NCBI GenBank assembly: GCA_019614645.1
Contig: JABWDB010000004.1
Span: 11,408,001 to 11,472,000, forward strand
Length of the DNA: 64,000 bases
From: Stratiolaelaps scimitus
Taxonomy: Eukaryota > Arthropoda > Arachnida > Mesostigmata > Laelapidae
Direction: 5' to 3'
Shown here: positions 37,522 to 46,088 of the stretch, piece after piece
How the letters are laid out: each line of letters begins with the position of its first letter
Position numbering within the stretch: the first letter of the stretch is position 1
Translations under genes and position numbers: made by a program
Notes under the pieces: model-generated
Told to the model about the DNA's origin: nothing
The model's database searches: none
The model's input: only the letters and a program-made list of their open reading frames with translations

Positions 37522-38157
37522 GAAAGATATGTTCTTTTCTCCAATAAATACGAACCACAAGTCGCGTTCCCCCCCTCCCTCGATCTATCTTTATCTATCC
37601 CGCTGTCATTTGGCCAATGCTGGTCTGACCGGGTGGCCGGCCGACTGGCCAGACACCCGTTCCCGGAGCCTATTCGGCTTTTACCGACGCTGCCGACGCA
37701 CGTCGTTGCCTGAGGGCCTAAGGGTCCCTGGTCCGCTGGGCTGATGCTGCCGTTGCCGACCGTCTCTCAGAGCAATGAAGTCTGTGGGCGTGTCGGCGGC
37801 CTCTGTCAGGGAGACCAGCAGACAGCGCAGTCGTGTCACTCCGGCGGCTCTTTTCGTGTCGGTTCCGCGAGGAAGAAAGCTGTCTCAAGTGAGTTTTCCT
37901 TTTCGTTGGCAGAGACGGCAGCGGCAGTGTCTTGGTGGTCACCGCCAGTGACCACATCATTGTGAAACTTCAGAAGAACTACAGGTTAGATTAACAACGA
38001 AGTCGTGGGCCCAACTAGCCACTTCTCCATCTTCTATGGTGCTTTTTTTCTCTTTCGACGGGAGCGGTCTAGATGGTATTATAGAATATAACCACTCGAA
38101 AGTAGCGCACATCGGTTCAGCTCTGGCCGAAGTGGCAAAAGAGGTTTCTCATCTGAG

Positions 38158-38328
38158 GTGCTTTATAACCGCACCCGGCCAAAAGCCATGCTTCACCTTA
38201 TACGAATGTTCGAAGCCACCACCATCACCTTGGCGGAGCAACAAGACGTGTTAAGGTCGTACAGGCAAATGGTTGATACTCTGGAGGGACAGGATCGAAA
38301 CGAGTTCAAAGTTATACAAATGTTGAAA
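38158..38328 (+). CDS. Candidate internal exon, helical segment, unknown protein
   Basis: A plus-strand phase-0 interval of 57 codons runs between TTTCTCATCTGAG (pyrimidine-rich, acceptor-like, ending 38157) and a GTATTT donor at 38329. It encodes VLYNRTRPKAMLHLIRMFEA, then TTITLAEQQDVLRSYRQMVD, then TLEGQDRNEFKVIQMLK. The pattern suggests two amphipathic helices. A second protein-like frame ends just upstream: GIIEYNHSKVAHIGSALAEV then AKEVSHLR, in 38060-38155 in another frame. This could mean a frameshifted pseudogene, an alternative acceptor, or chance. No family is recognised. Confidence 0.3.
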
Positions 38329-39330
38329 GTATTTTTATTGATTTTCACGTACTTTCCCACCTTCTATCTCCCTCGGAACTATTCGTTGCATTGCCTACCA
38401 GGCTGTTCACCTATAGGCCATATCAAATCGACATTGGAAAGAAAATAGGACAAAGTCGATGGAGCCTGCAAATTTCCACGTACCCTGCTACGATAGAACG
38501 CCACTGGAGTTCTCCAATAGTATGTTGCCTTAGGAATCACAATGGTATTGGTGCTGATGTTGCCGACCATTATCAGCGAATAATAATGATCTGCTTACCT
38601 GCTCCTGACATAAAACAACATCAATTACTGACGTAAGCAATGCCTTCAAATGCCTTTTACTGTCCCGTAAAAGGACATGTCATCCGAAAGCGTGCAGCTT
38701 TGACGTCGGGAATTAGCAGTTCATTGCGACGATCGGCAGCAGCATAATGAGAAAAAGTCATGGTGAGGGGAAGACTAAAAGACGAATCAACAAGGCAGAA
38801 ACTTCCATCTGTCTAGTCGTGGTTGCTAGGCCACGAACAGACGCAAGAACAGCCTGCGCTAAACGAACTGCGGCACCGCTTCTATCGCGTTCACTATTTG
38901 ACGGGTCTACTGAACCGCGCCTTCATTTTCTAAGATATAAACACCAAACAGCGCTGCTTGCCTGATCAAATTTACATTACTGAGTCAGCGAGTCAATCTA
39001 GCAGTTTCCGTAGCGGGAACCGAACATCGGCATTGCTCGTCCTTTACGGAAATCCTCACAAAGATTCCCGAAGAGGGAAACCTTTCTGCGTCTTGGCGAT
39101 CATGCCAAGCTAGCCAACGCGGAAATGGTGAGAAGAAATATTGCAAACACCAAAAAGGCAGGCCGGAAGAAACGAGCTGCCAACTAAATAAAAGGCTCTC
39201 TCAACTGCAATTCCGTCGGCACTTTTCAAGATCAATATTCGACGATTTTTAAAGTGGAGCCAACGAGGAAAGCGTATCACTTCGTTAGATTGATGGGTTG
39301 AGCGAATCAGTCCGCAATACGTCCTATATG

Positions 39331-39338
39331 TATAAAAG
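39331..39338 (+). promoter_or_regulatory. TATA box candidate upstream of SINE copy
   Basis: TATAAAAG lies in ATGTATAAAAGCAGTGGG. About 26 bases downstream is GATTTAGTAAGG, a weak initiator. It sits about 50 bases before the SINE-like repeat at 39379, so it could be an unrelated core promoter or an upstream element read with the repeat. There is no other support. Confidence 0.25.
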
Positions 39339-39378
39339 CAGTGGGTTCCTGCGAGATTTAGTAAGGCTGGGGAAAGTC

Positions 39379-39565
39379 GAGTCCGGTGGCATGGTGCATT
39401 CGTGCGCGTTTGTCTTGCAACCGGAAGTGGCGCGCAGGTGCTCACACGAGTTTGATCTCCACTGTTGCACATTTGCATTTCAGCGATTCGTCTTATGAAG
39501 CAATGCCGAAAGCAGTACCGTGGACGTTGACGTTGAAGGCTGACAATCAGCCCGGAAAATTTACT
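39379..39565 (+). repeat. tRNA-derived SINE-like repeat, near full-length copy
   Basis: The 5' part looks tRNA-derived. An A-box-like TGGCATGGTGC lies near 39386-39396, and a B-box-like GAGTTTGATCTCC near 39448-39460, matching the GGTTCRANNCC pattern. It is followed by a family-specific 3' body that begins GTTGCACATTTGCATTTC and ends near CCCGGAAAATTTAC. The whole unit aligns by eye along about 190 bases with the copy at 63168-63343, including the GAGTCCGGTGGC start. The body also aligns with the copy at 9079-9256. RNA polymerase III would start such elements from the internal A and B boxes. No poly(A) or simple-repeat tail is obvious. A TATAAAAG lies about 50 bases upstream. Confidence 0.7.
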
Positions 39566-40184
39566 ATTCAGGGCAAGTGCAGAATGACAACCAAATAACT
39601 ATAGCTACTTGTTTTACAAATGTGTAGATAGAACACTGAGCATGTTGAACGATTTGGGGAAACATGAATTACCATTACGATTGTTGTTCGATGCACATGA
39701 CGAGTCGTCATGAACAATCATCCTTCCCAATTGATATACCACTGGCAGAATGCGGTGATACACGCCAGTCTATCAAGTTATTGTTCGAAGGTTAGAATGT
39801 GCCACGTACTAGGACTGAGTGGCTCTTACCGCGCACCACGTATGTATATATAAATTGTATACTCTGTGCCATTGTATACTCTGGGGGCCCTTATGATTTA
39901 CAGAATTCTACGTAACCGCACATTTACATTTATGCATAGGGAATACGGAGTGGAACTATAGAAGATAGGCTCCGCGGCCTTCTTTCATATGGCAACATAC
40001 ATAGCACAATTGCAGCAATCATGGCAATGGTAAACTTAGTGATTATAGAGGTTTAGGAATCTGTAGGTACCCAAAGTTGTGCCTGATGATTGAAGGCACC
40101 TTGTTACGGAGATGTCGAATGAGCGTGGGAGCTATGCCCTACTCTCGAACGACGCAGGAGTTCTCAGATGAAACGGAGTGTGCT

Positions 40185-40235
40185 ACGGAGTTGGCTGTCT
40201 TGCGCTCAAGTTAGCCGAAGGACAGCCAACTCCGT
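40185..40235. repeat. 15-bp perfect inverted repeat, 21-nt loop
   Basis: ACGGAGTTGGCTGTC at 40185-40199 is the exact reverse complement of GACAGCCAACTCCGT at 40221-40235. The loop of 21 bases has no further pairing of note. Confidence 0.8.
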
Positions 40236-40334
40236 CACTTCGCGTCCAGTTAACTCAATGTGTCCGCCTCAACAGATAGATATGCCCTATGGTAACTACT
40301 ACGTCTAAAAGAAAGTATTGTTTAGATAGGTCCG

Positions 40335-40363
40335 GTTGCATCCGGTTACGTTGCATCCGGTTA
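40335..40363. repeat. 15-bp tandem duplication
   Basis: GTTGCATCCGGTTA occurs at 40335-40348 and again at 40350-40363, with a third partial TCCGGTT just before. It is a short local duplication with no visible role. Confidence 0.6.
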
Positions 40364-40735
40364 GGAAGTGATACGCAATCTTGGTTCGGGGGCCGGGAAA
40401 CGACAATCTGATCATCGAATCAACAATACCGAATCCGGAGTCTTGAAGCAGGCTTATCTGCCATATCCCATACTATGATTAGACGGCTAATTGAAACTGG
40501 TGCTTCGGAAGTACAGCTTGCTATTCAGGAACAAGTAATCATACTTCCGTAAAGCTAATCACTTTGTCTCACCAAAGTTAGTTGGAACCAGCAGCTATAG
40601 GATAGAGCTATAGGAAAAGCATTACATTTGTGTCCAGCTCAATGATTGAGATTCGAATCGCGAGCGGTGACGGCCTTCAACAGTAGTTCTTAATTTTCTC
40701 GTTGGTTCAGATGTTGTCAAACCATTTCAGTCCAA

Positions 40736-40738
<3 letters not shown>

Positions 40739-40793
<55 letters not shown>
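40739..40793. repeat. (TA)n microsatellite, 55 bases, uninterrupted
   Basis: A pure AT/TA alternation, able to form cruciform DNA and prone to length variation. Confidence 0.95.
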
Positions 40794-40794
<1 letters not shown>

Positions 40795-41499
40795 TTCTTG
40801 CGCAGTATCCCGTTTACTGATCGCAGGCGAATAGCTAAAATAGTGTGTTCGGATTTTTGAACTAAGAATACTATATTGAAGAAAATCTGATTCCTACCGC
40901 ATGCAGCAAAATAGCACGACACACATACGTCGTTTTTGCAAAAAGCTGTATTCGTCACTTGTTCGAAGAGGTTTCGCATGTTCGAAGCCAGTTCGATATG
41001 CACAATTTGATATTTATGCAATCGTTTAGGCAGACTACAGTTGTCTCCTCTCTGTCTTTGCCGTTGAATTATTCAGTGCAATCAGCTATCCGCTACCGCC
41101 GAGGACGACAATCCTACAGTATACAACATCCGCTCATGTCGAGAAATGTCGAACTCCGATGGTAACGGCGTATGTCTGCCATCTCTGGGACGTAGGCGAT
41201 TGTTATATCGTTGGGTACGGCCTCCCAAACCGCCTCTGATACTTGACGTTAAAGTCGGGGTTCCTTTGAGGCCACCAGGGTAGGCCACCTCGCAGACATT
41301 GACACAGCCGCATTAGGAGCAATACCACAAATCTTATACTGTAACAATCTACTTAGAGTATCTATATTAGTGAAATAACTTCTGCGTATTGCAAGTTTTA
41401 TCTCTGGGAATTTATCATGCGTATATATTTTAGTTGATTTTCCACCTGGTTGGCAACTCTTGCGTACACGTTATATGACCTCCGTAAATGTAAATGTAA

Positions 41500-42150
41500 A
41501 TGTTTATTGGTTTTATTTAAGGAGCTGCAATTTTGTACGGGAAGTACATATATTATTTCTCTGATGATATGCTTGAACTCGTTCCAATTTCGGTGGTTGA
41601 TAGCCCTCAATCACCTCTCCCATTGGCCAAAACAACAGGATCCCAGCGGGCTTATATCAGGTGAATATCTGAGTTGATTTCAGATAACAACTCCCCTTCG
41701 AGGCCAAGAACTCCGCAGCAACAGCAGCTTTGTGGGGACGGGCGTTGTCGTGGAGAAGTCACGCACGCACGCCAAGCACTTGTTGCGGCAAGCCACGAGA
41801 TCCAGATTCTCTGCCAAAAAGTTTTTATACACCTCCCGCTGACAGAGCCTTTTGGCGATAGCAGCCGATGGAAAGCGATTCCATCGAAGCCCATAGCCAT
41901 AATCAGCATTATTTTCCCTATCCGGTTCAACTGTTTCGCCTGGGTACAAATAATAGCGATGATGGTCCCTGTCGGATTGCATGTGCAATTTGACCCGTGT
42001 ATCGTAAATCGTGAGAATACGTTTCAAGGTGGCTCCCACGTTAGAATAATCGCGAAAAGAACGTGGAAAAGGGACGCAGCAAGCCCCCTGTTCCGGTCAC
42101 AGCTCGGGCATCGCACACATTTGGCCAGAATATTCCTCATGCAAAGATCA
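41500..42150 (-). pseudogene. Decayed mariner transposase, second lineage
   Basis: Read on the minus strand this is a broken mariner transposase. From high to low coordinate it shows a MRNILAKCV piece (near 42140), like the MRKVxAKWV end of the DNA-binding region. Next come ILTIYDTR with the first Asp (codon 42001-42003), a PGETVEP linker and KIMLIMAMGFDGIAFHRLL (the block before strand 2 of the catalytic core). LHDNARPHKAAVAAEF follows with the second Asp at 41747-41749, then SPDISPLG near 41660, where the third Asp is not intact. The pieces lie in different frames and are separated by stops. The diagnostic HDNARPH motif is nearly canonical, so this copy may be younger than the one at 6.8-7.4 kb. 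It belongs to another mariner lineage, since FDG replaces WWD. The C-terminal limit and inverted repeats are not resolved. Confidence 0.85.
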
Positions 42151-42452
42151 TCCATGACGATGAGCTGTACCACGAAGCGTAGGGACCAGCGCCTCGAACA
42201 TTAGAAATACACACATTCAATGTGCCCACTGTTATCCGTCGTTTTTGAGCATCGCGCCGACCACCTTCAGTTGCACTTTGACAGCTTGTGTCTCTTGCCT
42301 AAACCTTCGCGCATCATTCCCGAACCTTCCTCAGGCCTTCCTAGCTTAACAACTTTACCAAATGTGAGTGTGATCAGATCAGCACTGTGGTCTTGTACAA
42401 CCCTAAACTTGATGAAATATCACTGATATTAAAATTAATCTTTGAATATTAC

Positions 42453-42636
42453 CTTAAAATATATTGGTTGAAAATTGCGTCCAAACGGGTTCTCTATTTT
42501 CGCAGCTTCTTTTGAAGTGTTGTGTGAGCCTGCACCTATAAACGTACGTGCAGGTTTACACGATTTATTTTGCGAACAATGCAGCCATTCTAGTAGGATG
42601 GCTTTTTCAAGATCTGGCGTCTTTGCACCATCACAA
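42453..42636 (-). CDS. Candidate internal exon, unknown protein
   Basis: This minus-strand frame of 61 full codons plus one base starts after AATGCAAG (acceptor-like, 42637 upward) and ends at AAG followed by the donor GTAATA (42452-42447). The product reads CDGAKTPDLEKAILLEWLHC, then SQNKSCKPARTFIGAGSHNT, then SKEAAKIENPFGRNFQPIYF and K. Three Cys lie in the first 26 residues. Composition is balanced and codon use looks protein-like, but I know no family with this pattern. It lies about 300 bases upstream, in the same orientation, of the mariner relic at 41.5-42.15 kb. A fused host-transposon gene is not indicated because the transposase is broken. Confidence 0.28.
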
Positions 42637-43105
42637 CTTGCATTTACGTTAACATAAAGCAATTGTTAATATAATTAGAAAAGAATAAATGACACGGGGC
42701 AACATTGAATACCCATTGAATTTGCTGTTTTTTGAGGTCACAAAATAGGATCCTCCCACTCGTTTCCCTTTAGCCAGCTATAACGCTAAACCTCATTTAT
42801 ACAGCAGTCATGTAGGTCAGGTATATAGATTTAAAATAACTGTATCCATTAGATACGGACGATGCTCCGAAGGGCGATATTCAAGAGCGAGATATTTATA
42901 TGTAGAGAAATTGCGCCATAATTCAAGCAACTCTCCAGAAACTTGTGATTAACGTAAAAATGGGGTTTACGACTATCCCAAGTGGTCTGGTACTGCTCTA
43001 AACTGCTCCATCATCTTCATACAACTGGTTCTGAATGGCATACAAAAATGATAGTCATATTCTTCCTCGATTGTAAAACTTCCATCCCATTTTGTTGCTT
43101 TGTCA

Positions 43106-43146
43106 AGAAAGAAAGAAAGAGGGAGCGAGAGAGAGAGAGGGAGGGG
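43106..43146. repeat. (GAAA)n-(GA)n purine tract
   Basis: GAAA units pass into GA and GGGA units, giving a 40-base all-purine strand except for one C. Confidence 0.9.
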
Positions 43147-43942
43147 AAGAGCTGCGTCAAGTAAATGTAGACGCGTCATCGTAAAAGGCCGCCAACCGAA
43201 TATAACGATCAACGATTTCAAGGACTACTGTACTGTCCGGCTTGGCGAACGTGTACTGCTCATGGTATGAGCCCTAGATATCTGTCAACCAGTGCGATGT
43301 TGGTGGTTTCATGTGAGGCTAAGATTTTGTGCCGCTATCGAGAGATATTGCAGGTTGCATCGTGAATACGGGCCAGTCACGGTGTCTGTTGATTATTGAG
43401 ACAGAGGAGTAGAAGATAACTTCGGCACTCGACGTGTGGCGTGACCTGGCGATATTAGTTCTCCACTATTTCGTCTAGAGAGGGGGTATCTGTCGGTGCC
43501 GCTGCAGTTATGCTAGGACTAGACTGTTAACCGGAGACTGACACCAGATCGACTTGCTGCTGGGACTTTTATATCCTAAACGCGTCCGCCCTGACAGCTA
43601 TTCATAATATATATACCTTCACCTTTACTAGTTACCTTGCGCAACGCAGATGGGAACATAGCAGAAATTTCACTTTTACCCGACGTGTTAAAAAGTCGAC
43701 TCTCATTTCTCCAGTTGCATATGAGTGTACTTGACAATAGCAAGCTTAGTTGACTGTTACGCAAAAATACTTGAAACTATGAAAAGTAAAAAATAACCCA
43801 TTGTACGTCACCCTCACGCGCCTTATTGAACTGTCTACTAGACGCTACTCGCGCACTATTAAATGGCATATGAGATCATAAACACTTATCAAAACGAATC
43901 AAATCTCTACGCCAGCGAGATTCCTTCTGCTGATAGCACTCA

Positions 43943-43996
43943 TATTTACCAGGCTCACTCGCAGCCAACATTTAACGTCCACGGTACTGCTTTCCT
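43943..43996 (-). repeat. SINE-like repeat, 3' fragment, reversed
   Basis: On the minus strand this reads GAAAGCAGTACCGTGGACG, then TTAAATGTTGGCTGCGAG and TGAGCCTGGTAAATA. It matches the family 3' core over about 50 bases with few differences. The repeat 5' end is replaced by a stretch rich in GTAGTA triplets. This is a truncated copy with an uncertain 5' limit. Confidence 0.62.
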
Positions 43997-44337
43997 AGTA
44001 CTACTGCCACTACTACTATTATACAGTACTACTGTTTCCAAAAACAGCTGCTTGCTCGATCCAGGATCCCGAGTCTAGTATGCATGCTGGCGTGTTTGTC
44101 TCTCATCCGTTCCTTTTTATCGGCAGCTCATCGGGGGTCGGAGAATAACAAACGACTGCGAGCAGCCATTTTCTGACGGTTGCAGGAATACGGGGGGATA
44201 TAGGGACTGCATCCGCTTCTCCGATCCTATTAGCGAGCAAAAGTCTCCTTTCAGCTCGACCCCTCCAGCCACTCATTGGCTGAGAAAGCCGCGATCTACC
44301 CTGCTGGGTGGAATGTTCTCATCAGCACACGCACATC

Positions 44338-44363
44338 GAGAGCGAGAGAGAGAGAGAGAGAGA
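44338..44363. repeat. (GA)n microsatellite
   Basis: GA repeat with one GCGA interruption. Confidence 0.9.
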
Positions 44364-44555
44364 ACAAAGTCATCGTCAAACTCCATTTCATCGCTTGCCG
44401 CCATCAACGGCCTTCTGCCTAGTACCCCCTGCGTCCCCTCTTTTCGCCCGCCGCGATGGCATTAGTTTGAGGGAATTAGGTTTGTCAGATTTGGCAGGTC
44501 GCTGCCGTCCCACATACCATAGAGCGCGGAGGCGGTCTACGGAAAGGGATATTCT

Positions 44556-44571
44556 GTGCGTGTGTGTGTGT
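44556..44571. repeat. (GT)n microsatellite
   Basis: Short GT tract. Confidence 0.85.
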
Positions 44572-45206
44572 ATCTGTATGTCGAGGGGAGTTCGGTGACA
44601 TGGCTGCGGCGAGGCGGCGAGGCGGCGTGCGGAGGCAGTTGGAGGAAGTTGAAGGACTTACTTACCCTCTACCTTCACTTCTCCTTGCCATCACCCATAT
44701 GCCTTCGAGGGGTCGTCCCGGTCCGGATGTGTCTTCAGTGCCCGACGAACGCGCATTTTATATCCGTGAAGAGCTAGCTAGAGTGAGTGTGCTCTTCTGC
44801 CTCGCGAAAACTATGCGTGAGCTGACAGTTAGATGTCTAATAGCTGCGTGGGACGGTGCGTACCGTTGCCGAACGGACGCCTCTATGAATGGAAACGCCT
44901 GGTGACAGTATTACCAGCCGACGTATGAGGTCGATTGGGAGTGGCGGCAGTAGAATATAGCCCGCGCATGTGTTTCGTTCAGCTGATAGTTTATAAGGTA
45001 GTACGAATGCGCTACTGAGGGACAGCGAATAAATGCTCAGATAATGCTACTGTGACTACTGTAGCGGTGGATCGAAAAATATAACCAAGGCCTCATGTTG
45101 TACCGATTCAAACTAACACGAGTGCAGCTGTTGCTACTTGTTACTGGCAAATCACCATTCAGCACAAATATATTCAATGAAAAACAAACTATAGGCTGGG
45201 CCTTGT

Positions 45207-45227
45207 ATTATATATATATATATATAC
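45207..45227. repeat. (TA)n microsatellite
   Basis: Short pure TA tract. Confidence 0.88.
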
Positions 45228-45813
45228 TTTGAATATAGGCATGTGCCATGTTCCTCGGACTGTACTTCTACACACTGCGCGAAGATGTATCTATCAACGG
45301 ATGTAGCTCGCCGTATACACAGCCCTCCGTCGCACCGACGCCTCCATTGTTTATCACCCCTCGGTTAGGGATACATATTGCAACGGTACGTGCATAATTA
45401 CACAGCTAGCAGCCTACAGGGCCTGCTAGCAGTGCTCTGTATACAGTGAACACCATAGGCGGTGCAGTTGAGACAGCACACCGGCCCCTTCTCACGTTCG
45501 CGTCACCAAATTGTGCGGTCTCGTCGGTAGAATATATAATACCTGCTGAAGCAAGCCTCCACTTCTCTATCTATCCAGCTAACATCTGTGACACACCGCA
45601 ATCTTGGCTTTCAACAGCACGAGGATGTAGTGTATGTCTTCGTAAGACCTCGAAATACCTGCCAGGATGTGGACGTGACTAAACAGCCGGGGCGATAACG
45701 ATAGGGATATGCGATGAATTTGTGGATTGAAATAGGTCGAACGCGACCGGATGCATAGTTAAATGTTTGGCGGGGCATTCAGAGAAAGTTGACTGATCAG
45801 GGGAGAACAGAGG

Positions 45814-45819
45814 TTTATT
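45814..45819 (-). terminator. Candidate polyadenylation signal AATAAA
   Basis: TTTATT on the plus strand is AATAAA on the minus strand, set in AAAAAATAAACC. It follows the stop codon of the minus-strand frame at 45900-46088 by about 80 bases, and the sequence beyond is T/C-rich. The hexamer is common by chance in AT-rich DNA; its value comes only from the pairing with the upstream frame. Confidence 0.3.
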
Positions 45820-45899
45820 TTTTACAAGTCTGCAGGGTCCAATCATCAGAGTGAATAAGCAACAACACTGTAGAGTGGGATCCGAACGCGTTTATCATT

Positions 45900-46088
45900 C
45901 TACAAATAACCTCTCTTGTGAATGTAGTCAGGCTTCCCCTGGATCATCAAATCCACACACAAACACCTGAGAGACACCCCGGTGAGATCGTTGAAATCAC
46001 AAGTATCGGGAGGGCGTGCGTTTTTGCGGGGCTGTTTTAGTACAAGAAATCGACCAGTTTGCGAGTTGTTCCTTGCAAGGTGTCTCAT
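45900..46088 (-). CDS. Candidate small ORF or last exon with poly(A) signal
   Basis: A minus-strand frame of 62 codons starts with ATG at 46088-46086 and stops with TAG at 45900-45902. A TGA precedes the ATG directly, so the piece is either a small ORF or an exon beginning after an AG (for example the AG in CTTGCAAG near 46077). The product reads MRHLARNNSQTGRFLVLKQP, then RKNARPPDTCDFNDLTGVSL, then RCLCVDLMIQGKPDYIHKRG and YL. It has five Cys or aromatic-rich spots but no known domain. A canonical AATAAA lies at 45814-45819 (minus strand), about 80 bases after the stop, a natural 3' UTR distance. I infer a transcript end here; function unknown. Confidence 0.32.
   Translation of the reverse strand: MRHLARNNSQTGRFLVLKQPRKNARPPDTCDFNDLTGVSLRCLCVDLMIQGKPDYIHKRGYL

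Larger units (their letters stand above)
33564..38157. other. GC-rich island with overlapping long frames
   Basis: GC rises and CpG is frequent from about 33.0 to 38.0 kb, with GCC and GCA repeats. Long frames occur on both strands over the same bases, which is expected when stop codons are rare. It may be a gene-start region: see the candidate start at 35409 and the TATA sites at 32871 and 33064. No recognised domain is present. Confidence 0.4.
39566..41499. other. No supported gene
   Basis: It holds the 15-bp inverted repeat, a 15-bp duplication and the longest pure TA tract, and nothing that looks coding. Confidence 0.45.
42637..45813. other. No supported gene besides repeats
   Basis: Simple repeats and one reversed SINE fragment. 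44.1-44.9 kb is GC-rich with open frames of low-complexity composition. Confidence 0.4.

Noticed and set aside
40640..40665. GATTCGAATC, possible B box (also near 56521)
   Set aside because: The motif is a short palindrome found by chance, with no A box or repeat body next to it.
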